A stretch of 64,000 nt of DNA from Xaviernesmea oryzae (lineage in GTDB: Bacteria > Pseudomonadota > Alphaproteobacteria > Rhizobiales > Rhizobiaceae), in contig NZ_FXAF01000006.1 in assembly GCF_900177415.1 (NCBI RefSeq), forward strand, positions 1,946,001-2,010,000. Reading direction: 5' to 3'. The translations under genes and the position numbers were made by a program. A model generated the notes under the pieces. The model was not told the origin of the DNA, did not search any database, and was given only the letters and a program-made list of their open reading frames with translations. Of the stretch, positions 26,860 to 34,855 are shown piece after piece; position 1 is the first letter of the stretch; the number at the start of each line of letters is the position of its first letter.

Positions 26860-27689
26860 GCGTCTCCGTCATCGGCCTCGCTCTCTTTGCGGCGATCCTC
26901 CATGCGAGCTGGAATGCGTTCCTGCGCTCCGGCGCCGACCGCTTCTGGACGATGACGGTCATGACGCTTGCCATGACCGTTGCCGCCGTTCCCGTTGCGC
27001 TGATCCTGCCGCTGCCGGCGGCCGAGTCCTGGCCTTACCTCGTCGGCTCGGCCTTCTTCCAGCTCGCCTACGGCCTGCTTCTCGTAGCCGCCTACAGACA
27101 AGGGGAATTGGGGCAGGTCTATCCGATCATCCGCGGCAGCGCCCCGCTGCTTGTCACGTTCGCCGGCCTGGTCTTCGCGGGAGAGGTGTTGCTGCCGCTC
27201 GCCATGCTCGGCGTCGGCTGCGTCGTCATCGGCATCATGCTGCTGGCGCTCGGAAAAGGGCGCGCGTCTTTGAGCTCCATGCTCTATGCCCTCGCGACGG
27301 GCGTATCGATCGCCGGCTATTCCACCGTCGATGCGATCGGCATCCGCATCTCCGGCAATACCGCTGCCTATATCACCTGGGTCTTCGTGCTGCCGGGCAT
27401 TCTGCTGGCGGTCGCCTTCGTGGTCATCCGGGGGCATCTCCGCATCGATCCGCGGTCCCGCGAGACGGTGAAGGCGGTCGGCGGCGGGCTCGTGTCGCTC
27501 GTCTCCTATGGCGCGGTCCTGCTGGCCTATTCGATGGCGCCGGCCGGCCCGGTCTCGGCGCTCCGGGAAACCAGTGTGGTCTTCGCCGTGCTGATCGGCT
27601 GGCTTTTCCTGGGGGAGACGCTGTCGGTGAAGCGCATCGCCGCCTGTCTTGTCGTGGCGGCCGGTGCCATCCTGATCGGCATCTCATAG
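26856..27689 (+). CDS. EamA/DMT-family transporter
   Basis: A 277-residue inner membrane protein with about ten hydrophobic helices in two EamA repeats (about 1-130 and 140-277). The second repeat ends ALRETSVVFAVLIGWLFLGE, quoted in part, a typical conserved stretch. It probably exports small metabolites or amino acids. It starts with TTG, overlapping the tetR stop, and the two genes form an operon. Its 3' end overlaps the convergent lrp gene by 6 bases. Confidence 0.85.
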   Translation: MSVSVIGLALFAAILHASWNAFLRSGADRFWTMTVMTLAMTVAAVPVALILPLPAAESWPYLVGSAFFQLAYGLLLVAAYRQGELGQVYPIIRGSAPLLVTFAGLVFAGEVLLPLAMLGVGCVVIGIMLLALGKGRASLSSMLYALATGVSIAGYSTVDAIGIRISGNTAAYITWVFVLPGILLAVAFVVIRGHLRIDPRSRETVKAVGGGLVSLVSYGAVLLAYSMAPAGPVSALRETSVVFAVLIGWLFLGETLSVKRIAACLVVAAGAILIGIS

Positions 27690-28145
27690 CCCCACGTTCG
27701 GACGGTCGATGATCTCGCGCAGCGCGAAGCTCGAATTGATCTTCACCACATGCGGCAGCGCCGAGAGCCAGTCGCGATGGATGCGCTCGTAGTCTTCGAG
27801 GTCCTTGGCGGCGACACGCAGGATGTAGTCGTATTCCCCGGACATCAGGTAGCAGACGAGCACGTTGGGGCAGAGCTTCACCGCCGCCTCGAATTCGGCG
27901 AGCGTCTTGGCGAACTGGCCCGACAGCGAGATGTGGACGATCACCATCATCTTGTAGTCGAGCGCCTTGTTGGAAAGACGGGCGTGATAGCCGCTGATCG
28001 TGCCGTTCTTTTCGAGGATGTCGAGGCGCCGCGAGCAGGCAGAAGGAGACAGGCCGACGCGTTCCGCAAGCTCCGCATTCGAGATGCGGCCGTTGTCCTG
28101 AAGGGTCCGCATGATCGCAAGATCGATGGTATCCAGATTGCTCAT
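27684..28145 (-). CDS. Lrp/AsnC-family transcriptional regulator
   Basis: A 153-residue regulator. The winged helix (residues 5-60) shows LDTIDLAIMRTLQDNGRISN, then LAERVGLSPSACSRRLDILEKNG. The C-terminal RAM/AsnC ligand domain includes VCYLMSGEYDYILRVAAKDLEDYE, quoted in part. It is divergent from alanine dehydrogenase, the usual layout for AldR-type Lrp regulators that sense alanine and activate ald. GAAGGA precedes the ATG at 28145. A much longer frame running upstream across ald is not credible. Confidence 0.92.
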   Translation of the reverse strand: MSNLDTIDLAIMRTLQDNGRISNAELAERVGLSPSACSRRLDILEKNGTISGYHARLSNKALDYKMMVIVHISLSGQFAKTLAEFEAAVKLCPNVLVCYLMSGEYDYILRVAAKDLEDYERIHRDWLSALPHVVKINSSFALREIIDRPNVGL

Positions 28146-28301
28146 TCGCAGATCCTTCGAAAAATACAACTTTAATGCAATAATCTGCGAAAAGTGAGGT
28201 TTGCGCAATTCCTCTTCGCAAGGACATTCCGCCGATTCTCTGGTTTGCTCTGATGCTGGGAACGTCAACCGGTGAAAGCCACAAACTGAGAGGAACGCTG
28301 C
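28146..28301. promoter_or_regulatory. Divergent lrp/ald control region
   Basis: This 156-base gap separates the two divergent genes and is more A/T-rich than its surroundings near the lrp start. Imperfect inverted pairs such as TTGCGCAATT and CTTCGCAA occur near 28200-28225 and could be Lrp sites. I cannot place exact operators. GAGAGGAACG precedes the ald ATG. Confidence 0.4.
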
Positions 28302-29420
28302 ATGCGTGTCGGGTGCCCGAAGGAAATCAAAAACCATGAATACCGTGTGGGCCTGACGCCCGGCGCGGTGCGTGAATATGTGGCCCATGGCCACGAGGTC
28401 CTCATCGAAACCAAGGCGGGCGCCGGCATCGGCGCGGATGATGCCGCCTATATTGCCGCCGGCGCCAGGATCGTCGGCACTGCAAAGGAAATCTTCGAAA
28501 AATCCGACATGGTCGTGAAGGTCAAGGAGCCCCAGCCAGGCGAATGGGTGCAGCTCCGCGAAGGTCAGATCCTCTATACCTATCTCCACCTCGCTCCCGA
28601 TCCGGAGCAGACCAAGGGCCTGCTTGCCTCCGGCGTTACCGCGGTCGCTTATGAAACCGTGACCGACGAGCGCGGCGGGCTGCCGCTCCTGGCTCCGATG
28701 TCGGAAGTCGCAGGCCGGCTGGCGATCCAGGCCGGCGCGACCGCGCTGCAGAAGGCGAATGGCGGCCGGGGCATCCTGCTCGGCGGCGTTCCGGGCGTGC
28801 TGCCGGCCAAGGTTGCCGTCATCGGCGGCGGCGTCGTGGGCCTGCACGCCGCGAAGATGGCGGCCGGCCTTGGCGCCGACGTCACCATCATCGACCGTTC
28901 GCTGCCGCGGCTCCGCCAGCTCGACGATATCTTCAACGGCCGCGTCCATACCCGCTATTCGACGATCGATGCGGTGGAAGAGGAGGTCTTTTCCGCCGAT
29001 CTCGTCATCGGCGCCGTACTGATCCCGGGCGCCGCCGCGCCGAAGCTCGTCAGCCGCGAGATGCTGTCGGGCATGAAGCAGGGCGCGGTCATGGTGGATG
29101 TCGCGATCGACCAGGGCGGCTGCTTCGAGACCTCGCACGCCACCACCCATTCCGAGCCGACCTACGAGGTCGACGGCATCGTGCATTATTGCGTGGCGAA
29201 TATGCCGGGCGCCGTGCCGGTGACCTCCGCTCATGCGTTGAACAACGCGACGCTGCAGCACGGTCTGGCGCTTGCCGACCGCGGCCTGCGCGCGATCGCC
29301 GAGGATAGGCACCTGCGCAACGGATTGAACGTCCACAAGGGCCGCGTGACCAACAAGCCGGTCGCGGAGGCTCTCGGCTACGAGGCGTTCGCGCCGGAGA
29401 GCCTGCTGAACGTGGCGTAA
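28302..29420 (+). CDS. ald: Alanine dehydrogenase
   Basis: A 372-residue NAD enzyme that interconverts L-alanine and pyruvate plus ammonia. The N-terminal domain has MRVGCPKEIKNHEYRVGLTP, VKVKEPQ with the catalytic lysine near 75, and LHLAPD with the catalytic histidine near 95. The NAD motif VIGGGVVGLHAAKMAAGLGA is near 170. The C-terminal VDVAIDQGGCFETS and MPGAVPVTSAHALNNATL are family signatures. It is probably used for alanine catabolism or nitrogen assimilation under Lrp control. A terminator follows, and a PadR-type operator begins 3 bases after the stop. Confidence 0.96.
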   Translation: MRVGCPKEIKNHEYRVGLTPGAVREYVAHGHEVLIETKAGAGIGADDAAYIAAGARIVGTAKEIFEKSDMVVKVKEPQPGEWVQLREGQILYTYLHLAPDPEQTKGLLASGVTAVAYETVTDERGGLPLLAPMSEVAGRLAIQAGATALQKANGGRGILLGGVPGVLPAKVAVIGGGVVGLHAAKMAAGLGADVTIIDRSLPRLRQLDDIFNGRVHTRYSTIDAVEEEVFSADLVIGAVLIPGAAAPKLVSREMLSGMKQGAVMVDVAIDQGGCFETSHATTHSEPTYEVDGIVHYCVANMPGAVPVTSAHALNNATLQHGLALADRGLRAIAEDRHLRNGLNVHKGRVTNKPVAEALGYEAFAPESLLNVA

Positions 29421-29422
29421 GG

Positions 29423-29438
29423 TTTCGATATATCGAAA
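29423..29438. promoter_or_regulatory. PadR operator candidate 1 (perfect palindrome after ald)
   Basis: TTTCGATATATCGAAA is a perfect 16-base palindrome starting 3 bases after the ald stop. It differs at one base from the two sites at the padR promoter. It is about 104 bases upstream of site 2, beyond the ald terminator. It may allow looping or act on a transcript reading through ald. Confidence 0.6.
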
Positions 29439-29471
29439 TCCTCGAGCCCCGAACACGAACAATGTCTGAAC

Positions 29472-29503
29472 GCGCCGGCACGACAACGTGCCGGCGCTTT
29501 CTT
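29472..29503 (+). terminator. Rho-independent terminator of ald
   Basis: GCGCCGGCACG and CGTGCCGGCGC form a perfect 11-base stem with an ACAA loop, followed by TTTCTT. It lies 51 bases after the ald stop. Confidence 0.9.
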
Positions 29504-29526
29504 GCCGCAAAATCAATTAGATATGA

Positions 29527-29542
29527 TTTAGATATATCGAAA
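29527..29542. promoter_or_regulatory. PadR operator candidate 2
   Basis: TTTAGATATATCGAAA lies just upstream of the -35 element (29546). It is identical to site 3, 45 bases away, and one base from the perfect palindrome at 29423. Confidence 0.65.
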
Positions 29543-29545
29543 TGC

Positions 29546-29587
29546 TTGACGAGAGTGAGGAATGCCCTATCTTTAGATATATCGAAA
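29546..29587 (+). promoter_or_regulatory. padR promoter with operator 3 overlapping the -10
   Basis: TTGACG (29546-29551), a 16-base spacer and TATCTT (29568-29573) form the promoter. The third copy of TTTAGATATATCGAAA (29572-29587) covers the -10 end and the start site. A bound PadR dimer would block RNA polymerase, so autoregulation is very likely. Confidence 0.7.
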
Positions 29588-29609
29588 GATAATTCTGAAG
29601 GAGAAGACC

Positions 29610-30287
29610 ATGTTTGGACATCGGTTTGACGGATGCAACGGCCACGGCGGGCGAGGCCGGGGTGACTATGAGGGGCTGTTCGCGATGCGCGGCGGACCGT
29701 TCGGCCGCGGGTTTGGCGGACGCGGCGGATCGGGCGGCGGCCGCGGTTTCGGCGACGAGGGTGACGGCCGCATCGGCCGCTTCCTGATGCAGGGCGATCT
29801 GCGCCTTGTCGTTTTGGCGCTGATCGAAAAGGAGCCGCGCCACGGCTACGAGATCATCAAGCATATCGAGGACCTGACCTACGGCTTCTACGCGCCGAGC
29901 CCGGGCGTCATCTATCCGACGCTCACCTATCTCGAAGAGGCGGGCTATGTCGTGGCCGAGGCGGACGGCAACAAGAAGCGCTACGTCATCACGGACGAGG
30001 GCCGCAAATATCTCGACGAGAACCGGAATTTTGCCGCGGTCATCCTGGATCGGCTGTCTCAGCTTGCCGAGCGGATCAAGCAGCGGCAGGAGCGCCATGA
30101 GCGCGGCCGCGACGGCGGACCGAACCTGCCGCGCAGCGTCGATGCGGCCATGCTCAACCTGCGCGAGGTGATCGCCCGCAAGCTGGAGGCCGACGAGAAG
30201 AAGGCCGGCGAGTTCGTCAAGCTGCTGCTGGAGATCGCGGAAAATCTCGACCGCGACGGCGATCAGAGCGGCAACGATCAGAACTGA
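29610..30287 (+). CDS. PadR-family transcriptional regulator
   Basis: A 225-residue protein. Residues 1-55 are rich in Gly, Arg and Phe (GGRGRGDY, FGRGFGGRGG) and look disordered. The PadR winged helix follows at about 60-140: DLRLVVLALIEKEPRHGYEI, GVIYPTLTYLEEAGYV and KRYVITDEGRKYL, all family hallmarks. The C-terminal 60 residues form the dimerisation helix. The ATG follows GAAGGAG. Three near-identical palindromes lie upstream, so the protein probably represses its own gene. No obvious target gene is in its transcript, since a terminator follows directly. Confidence 0.9.
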   Translation: MFGHRFDGCNGHGGRGRGDYEGLFAMRGGPFGRGFGGRGGSGGGRGFGDEGDGRIGRFLMQGDLRLVVLALIEKEPRHGYEIIKHIEDLTYGFYAPSPGVIYPTLTYLEEAGYVVAEADGNKKRYVITDEGRKYLDENRNFAAVILDRLSQLAERIKQRQERHERGRDGGPNLPRSVDAAMLNLREVIARKLEADEKKAGEFVKLLLEIAENLDRDGDQSGNDQN

Positions 30288-30299
30288 GCACTAAATGAC

Positions 30300-30337
30300 G
30301 GCGCGCCGCTCCCGAGGGATGGCGCGCCTTCGCTTTT
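30300..30337 (+). terminator. Terminator of padR
   Basis: Two copies of the self-complementary GGCGCGCC (30300-30307 and 30321-30328) flank TCCC-GA-GGGA and make a long stem. TTCGCTTTT follows. It ends at the stop codon of the convergent DUF1203 gene. Confidence 0.8.
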
Positions 30338-30840
30338 CAGATCGCCGGTCCCGCGTCCGCGAAAGCCGGTACCTCGACCTTGTCGATCCGGCACTGGTAG
30401 CAATTGTTGCGCGCAGAGCGGACATGCACATAGGCGATGTCGTCCCGGGCGAGCAGTTCCGCGGCCCGGGACGCGATCTTCTCCGTCGGCGTCACGGCGC
30501 CGCTGCCGTAGACGATGCGGTCGTCGCGGCCGTAGCCGCGCACGATATAATCCGTGCTCGACAGCATGGGCGGCAGGACTTCCTGCGCCGCATAGCGCTC
30601 GCACGGTTCCTTGTGCAGGAAGATCGGGCCGGTTTCGGCATAGGGCTGCAGATCGGGAAACGGGCGATAGGCCAGCACCAGCAATTCCTGCCCGGCATCG
30701 ATGTTCTTCAGGCAGTGGCGGCAGGGGTGGCCCGGACCGTCCGAAACCTTTGTCTCCGGCCGGTGGCCGTAGGCGTCGGCGCCGCCGTTCCAGAGATGTG
30801 CCGCATCCTTGGTCGGCATGGCGATGAAGGCGATGGTCAT
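30337..30840 (-). CDS. DUF1203 family protein
   Basis: A 167-residue protein of the DUF1203 family. It begins TIAFIAMPTKDAAHLW. It carries DGPGHPCRHCLKNI near residue 42, with a CxxC that could bind metal, then GPIFLHKEPCERY near 80 and YVHVRSARNNCYQCRID with a second CxxC near 145. The pattern of paired cysteines and histidines suggests zinc binding, but no activity is known. I chose the ATG at 30840 because AAGGAG lies 6 bases upstream. A longer frame reaches 30897 and overlaps the next gene. Confidence 0.85.
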   Translation of the reverse strand: MTIAFIAMPTKDAAHLWNGGADAYGHRPETKVSDGPGHPCRHCLKNIDAGQELLVLAYRPFPDLQPYAETGPIFLHKEPCERYAAQEVLPPMLSSTDYIVRGYGRDDRIVYGSGAVTPTEKIASRAAELLARDDIAYVHVRSARNNCYQCRIDKVEVPAFADAGPAI

Positions 30841-30886
30841 GGCAAGCTCCTTTGTCGGCTTTGCCATGAAATGCCGCTTCGCAGCC

Positions 30887-31546
30887 TTAACCGCCACCCG
30901 TTTCTTGCCTGCCGAGATTGGCGAAAACGAAGAACTGGCTGGCGACCAGCGCGAGATAGGCGGCGAGTTCGGAAATCTCTTCGATGAGCAGCGCGATGCC
31001 GCCGCCGATCGTCACTTCAAAGCCGAGATGTCCTTCCGCTCCGGCGGAGGCCAGCATGCCGACGGTGACGACGATGAGGGAGGCAAGCGGCAGACGCCGG
31101 CGCCTCACGAGATCGACGGCGAGCGGCGCGAGGCGCTTCACCACGATAATCGCGATGCAGGAGAGGATCAGCGCCGCCACGACCGGCGCGACGGCCGGCT
31201 TGTACCAGAGGAAGCGCGAGGAAAAGAGCGGGCCATGATCGGTCATGCCGGTCGGGTCGAGCAGCACCGCGCCCCAGCTGAGTTCGCGGCCGATCAGAAC
31301 CAGCCATATCGGCGCCGCGGCGAGGCCGAGCCACCGCGCAGGGTCGTTGCCGCTCCGGAAATACGCGAGGGCGGTCACCATGCCGACGGCCAGCAGAGCG
31401 ACCTGCGCGTTTTCGACCGGCTGGTTTTCATGCCCCCACCACCCCGGCAGAACGAGCGCGAGCGGATAGGTGGCCAGAAGAACGAGTACGGACAGGAAAA
31501 GGAAGAGCCGGGCGCAAGCGTCCCAGCGGAAGGTCGTGGCAGTCAT
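30887..31546 (-). CDS. Unknown multi-pass membrane protein
   Basis: A 219-residue protein with about six hydrophobic segments (roughly 12-35, 45-62, 72-92, 115-138, 152-172 and 185-212). Conserved-looking polar residues lie inside or next to helices: GHENQPVENAQ near 40, GRELSWGAVLL near 86 and EEISELAAYLALV near 190. Buried Glu residues of this kind suggest a transporter or a metal/quinone site rather than a plain anchor. I do not recognise the family. It lies 46 bases upstream of the DUF1203 gene on the same strand, so the two may be co-transcribed. Confidence 0.7.
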   Translation of the reverse strand: MTATTFRWDACARLFLFLSVLVLLATYPLALVLPGWWGHENQPVENAQVALLAVGMVTALAYFRSGNDPARWLGLAAAPIWLVLIGRELSWGAVLLDPTGMTDHGPLFSSRFLWYKPAVAPVVAALILSCIAIIVVKRLAPLAVDLVRRRRLPLASLIVVTVGMLASAGAEGHLGFEVTIGGGIALLIEEISELAAYLALVASQFFVFANLGRQETGGG

Positions 31547-31600
31547 GCGCCGGCTTTATGGCGATCATGCCCTGTTTGCAAGCAAGGAAACGCTCTAGTC

Positions 31601-32158
31601 TCAGCCATCCAGCGCTTTCAGAAGCTCCGCATCGCTCATCGGCTGGATCAGCGCATCGTAGGTGGAAACGGGGGAGAAGCCCATCATCTGGTAGAGCTGC
31701 AGGGCGCGCGGATGGTCGAGCGTGTTGGTGGTGACGGTGACCTTCCGGGGATTGTCCTGCCATGCGGCATAAAGTGCCTGCAGCAGGAACCATTTGCCGA
31801 TGCCGAGCCCGATCGCCCGCTCGAACAGGCCGAAATAGGAAAGCTCGATGACCTCGTCGCTTTCCTTCAGCAGTTCGAAGAAGCCGGCCGGCGCGCCGTT
31901 GACGTAAAGCACGGTGACCGAAACGCGCGGATCGTGGACCGCCGCGGCGAGCTCCTCGTCGGTCATCCTGAGCCGCTTGTACCAGTGCCAGCGCTTACCC
32001 ACCTGCCGGTAGAGGTAGCGATAGTAGTGCAGCGGGATATCGGCTGCGCGGATGATGGCCGTCTGGATGTTCACCGGCACGGGCAGGCTCGCCTTCGGCG
32101 GTGCCGTCATTTCCAGCCGGGTGACATGAGCCGTGAGCGGAGCGGGCTTCCTGGCCAT
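31601..32158 (-). CDS. GNAT-family N-acetyltransferase
   Basis: A 185-residue acetyltransferase. The GNAT core is in the C-terminal half: LYVNGAPAGFFEL (strand 3), IELSYFGLFERAIGLGIGKWFL near 120-140 (quoted in part), the acetyl-CoA loop with R/Q-x-x-G-x-G/A form GLGIGKW, and ALQLYQMMGF near 170. The acceptor is unknown. The ATG at 32158 lies 5 bases after the sseA stop, so it is the last gene of the cysK-alaX-sseA operon. This context hints at a link to cysteine or sulfur metabolism. Confidence 0.84.
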   Translation of the reverse strand: MARKPAPLTAHVTRLEMTAPPKASLPVPVNIQTAIIRAADIPLHYYRYLYRQVGKRWHWYKRLRMTDEELAAAVHDPRVSVTVLYVNGAPAGFFELLKESDEVIELSYFGLFERAIGLGIGKWFLLQALYAAWQDNPRKVTVTTNTLDHPRALQLYQMMGFSPVSTYDALIQPMSDAELLKALDG

Positions 32159-32163
32159 CGCCG

Positions 32164-33027
32164 TCAGGCTTTGGGTGCGGGCGGGCCGGTGACGATGGGC
32201 GTATCCTGGCGGCTGCCCCATTCCGTCCAGGAGCCGTCATAGAGGGCATTGTCCTCGTGGCCGAGGGATTCGAGCGCCAGCGTGATGATCGCGGCGGTAA
32301 TGCCCGAACCGCAGCTCGTGACGACAGGCTGGCCGAAATCGATGCCGGCATCCTCGATCGCCTTGCGGAGTTCCGGCAGCGAGCGAAGCTTGCCGTTGGC
32401 CGAGAACGTGCCGGACGGCAGGCTGACCGCACCCGGCATATGGCCGGAGCGCATGCCGGCGCGGGGTTCCGGTTCGCTGCCGGCGAAGCGGCCGGCCGAG
32501 CGCGCATCGGCGATCTGCCGCGAACCGTCGCTGACGATCGACAGCATGGTCTGGAAATCGATCACCTTGTCGACCCTGAAATCCGCCGTGAAGACGGCGG
32601 GCTCGGGCGAGGGAACGGCCGTTTCGAGCGGCCGGCCTTCCGCCTTCCAGCCGTCGAGGCCGCCATCGAGGACGAAGACCTCTCTGGCACCCATGATGCG
32701 GAACAGCCACCAGCCGCGCGGCGCGGAGAAGATGCCCGGGCCGTCATAGATGACGATGCGGTCGGTCTCCCGGATGCCCATCTTGCCCACGGTTTCGGCG
32801 AAGACCTCCGGCGAAGGGACCATGTGCGGAAGACCGGTCGAATGATCGGCGACCTTGTCGTGGTCGAAACGAAGAGCGCCGGGGATATGCCCGGCCGCAT
32901 ATTCGGCATCGGCGTCGCGGTTTTGCGCCGGCAGGTAGAAGGAGGAGTCGAGGATTTTCAGGTCCGGGCTGCCGAGCTCGCCCTGAAGCCACTCGGACGA
33001 AACGACGAAACGGCTGGTTTCGCTCAT
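32164..33027 (-). CDS. sseA: 3-mercaptopyruvate sulfurtransferase
   Basis: A 287-residue two-domain rhodanese. The N-terminal inactive repeat covers about 1-140 (SEWLQGELGSPDLKILDSS, quoted in part). The C-terminal active repeat holds the loop TSCGSGITA near 240; the CGSGIT loop is diagnostic of mercaptopyruvate rather than thiosulfate sulfurtransferases. It moves sulfur from 3-mercaptopyruvate to acceptors such as cyanide or thiols. The ATG follows AAGGGAG. It lies between alaX (25 bases) and the acetyltransferase (5 bases). Confidence 0.93.
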   Translation of the reverse strand: MSETSRFVVSSEWLQGELGSPDLKILDSSFYLPAQNRDADAEYAAGHIPGALRFDHDKVADHSTGLPHMVPSPEVFAETVGKMGIRETDRIVIYDGPGIFSAPRGWWLFRIMGAREVFVLDGGLDGWKAEGRPLETAVPSPEPAVFTADFRVDKVIDFQTMLSIVSDGSRQIADARSAGRFAGSEPEPRAGMRSGHMPGAVSLPSGTFSANGKLRSLPELRKAIEDAGIDFGQPVVTSCGSGITAAIITLALESLGHEDNALYDGSWTEWGSRQDTPIVTGPPAPKA

Positions 33028-33052
33028 GATATGTCTCCCTTGCGGCCGAAAA

Positions 33053-33790
33053 TCAGCCTTCTGCGGCAGGTTCGCCGAACCGGATACGGAAACGGCGGTT
33101 TTCCTTGCCCTTCTTTTCGATCTTGGCGATGTGAATGGCCCCGACCTCCTGCGTTTCGGAGACATGTGTGCCGCCGCACGGCTGGCTGTCAACGCTGGAG
33201 TTATCGCCGATGCAGACGAGGCTGACGCGGCCCATGCCCATCGGCGGGCGGACGTTCTTCGACTTGACGATGCCGGGATTGGCGGCGAGCTCCTCGTCGG
33301 TGATCCACTGGACGTAGACGGGGTGGTTTTGGGCGACGAGTTCCATGAGCTTCGCCGTAACCTCCTCCTTGTCGATCGTCTCGGTCATGTCGAAATCGAC
33401 GCGGGATTCGTCCTCGCCGACCGCCGCGCCGGTGATCGGATAGGGGCAGACGACGGAGAGCAGGTGGCAGGCGGTATGCATGCGCATCAGCTTGTAGCGG
33501 CGCGGCCAGTCGATATGCAGGACCAGCTTCTCGCCGAGAAGCGGCTGCGGCTCGCCTTCGAGCGGCACGTGGATGACGATGTCCTTTGTGGCGCCGTGCT
33601 TCGTCTGGCCGAGCGCGATCTTCGTGCCGTCGGCGCGTTCCAGGAAGCCGGTGTCCCCGGGCTGCCCGCCGGAGGAGGCGTAGAAACAGGTGCGGTCCAG
33701 CTCGATGCCGCCGTCCTCGTGGATGGCCGTCACCACCGCTTCGGCCATCGATAGGTAGAAGTCGTCGCGGTAGAGGGCTTCAACGGGCAT
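33053..33790 (-). CDS. Alanyl-tRNA editing protein (AlaX)
   Basis: A 245-residue freestanding editing protein that hydrolyses Ser- or Gly-tRNA(Ala). The zinc ligands are in MRMHTACHLLS near 103 (HxxxH) and QPCGGTHVSETQ near 205 (CxxxH). The GGQPGDTG motif near 41 matches the AlaRS editing-domain entry. It has the size of an AlaX-M/L type with an N-terminal beta-barrel. Its place between cysK and sseA is unusual. Serine is the precursor of cysteine, so serine pressure on tRNA(Ala) is one plausible reason; that is inference. Confidence 0.92.
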   Translation of the reverse strand: MPVEALYRDDFYLSMAEAVVTAIHEDGGIELDRTCFYASSGGQPGDTGFLERADGTKIALGQTKHGATKDIVIHVPLEGEPQPLLGEKLVLHIDWPRRYKLMRMHTACHLLSVVCPYPITGAAVGEDESRVDFDMTETIDKEEVTAKLMELVAQNHPVYVQWITDEELAANPGIVKSKNVRPPMGMGRVSLVCIGDNSSVDSQPCGGTHVSETQEVGAIHIAKIEKKGKENRRFRIRFGEPAAEG

Positions 33791-33817
33791 GGATCACTCT
33801 GTCTTGGCGGCCGGATG

Positions 33818-34855
33818 TCAGGCGGTTTGGAAGGGAACGGGGATCTGGTGCTTGCGCGTCAGCCAGTCCGGCACCGGCAGGCCCTTCGACTTCAGGAAAT
33901 CGGGGTTGAAGAGCTTCGACTGGTAACGGTTGCCGTAGTCGCAAAGGATCGTCACGATCGTGTGGCCGGGGCCGAGATCCCTGGCAAGCCGGATGGCGCC
34001 GGCCACGTTGATGCCGGTGGAGCCGCCGAGGCAGAGACCTTCGTTCTCGACCAGATCGAAAATGTAGGGCAGCGCCTCGGCATCGGGGATGCGATAGGCG
34101 AAGTCGGGCGTGAAGCCTTCGAGGTTGGCGGTGATGCGTCCCTGGCCGATGCCTTCGGTGATCGAGTTCCCCTCGGCCTTCAGCTCGCCATGGGCGTAGA
34201 ATTCGTAAAGCGCCGCGCCTTCCGGATCGGCGATGCCGATCTTGACGTTCGGGTTCTTCGCCTTCAGCCCCTGGGCGACGCCGGCAAGCGTGCCGCCCGA
34301 GCCGACCGAGCAGATGAAGCCGTCGACCTTGCCGCCGGTCTGTTCCCAGATTTCCGGGGCGGTCGTCTCGACATGCGCGTCGCGATTGGCCACGTTGTCG
34401 AACTGGTTGGCCCAGATCGCGCCGGCGGGTTCGGTCTTGGCGAGCTCTTCGGCAAGGCGGCCGGAGATCTTCACGTAATTGTTCGGGTTCTTGTAGGGGA
34501 CCGCCGGGACCTCGACCAGCTCGGCGCCGAGAAGCTTCAGCGCGTCCTTCTTTTCCTGGCTCTGGGTTTCCGGAATGACGATGACGGTGCGGTATCCGAG
34601 CGCCTTGGCGACCAGCGTGAGACCGATGCCGGTATTGCCGGCCGTGCCTTCGACGATGATGCCGCCGGGCCTGAGCAGGCCCTTCTTCTCCGCGTCGCGG
34701 ATGATGTAGAGCGCCGCGCGGTCCTTGACCGACTGGCCGGGGTTCAGGAACTCCGCCTTGCCGAGGATTTCGCAGCCGGTCGCTTCGGAGGCGCCCTTGA
34801 GCCGGAGAAGGGGCGTATTGCCGATCACATCGAGGACGGAGGAATAGGAGGTCAT
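33818..34855 (-). CDS. cysK: Cysteine synthase A-type O-acetylserine sulfhydrylase
   Basis: A 345-residue PLP enzyme making L-cysteine from O-acetylserine and sulfide. The PLP lysine is in NPGQSVKDRAAL near residue 45. The substrate loop is EGTAGNTGIGL near 75 (the common form has TSGNTG). The phosphate loop is CSVGSGGTLAG near 185. The C-terminal ILCDYGNRYQSKLFN resembles the cystathionine-synthase-like branch, so relaxed specificity is possible. I chose the ATG at 34855 (AAGGTG upstream); 36 extra residues to 34963 are not family-like. It heads the operon with alaX, sseA and an acetyltransferase. Confidence 0.93.
   Translation of the reverse strand: MTSYSSVLDVIGNTPLLRLKGASEATGCEILGKAEFLNPGQSVKDRAALYIIRDAEKKGLLRPGGIIVEGTAGNTGIGLTLVAKALGYRTVIVIPETQSQEKKDALKLLGAELVEVPAVPYKNPNNYVKISGRLAEELAKTEPAGAIWANQFDNVANRDAHVETTAPEIWEQTGGKVDGFICSVGSGGTLAGVAQGLKAKNPNVKIGIADPEGAALYEFYAHGELKAEGNSITEGIGQGRITANLEGFTPDFAYRIPDAEALPYIFDLVENEGLCLGGSTGINVAGAIRLARDLGPGHTIVTILCDYGNRYQSKLFNPDFLKSKGLPVPDWLTRKHQIPVPFQTA

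Noticed and set aside
28146..29516. A long upstream extension of the Lrp regulator frame across ald
   Set aside because: It is antisense to the alanine dehydrogenase gene. The Lrp fold begins at 28145 with a good ribosome site.
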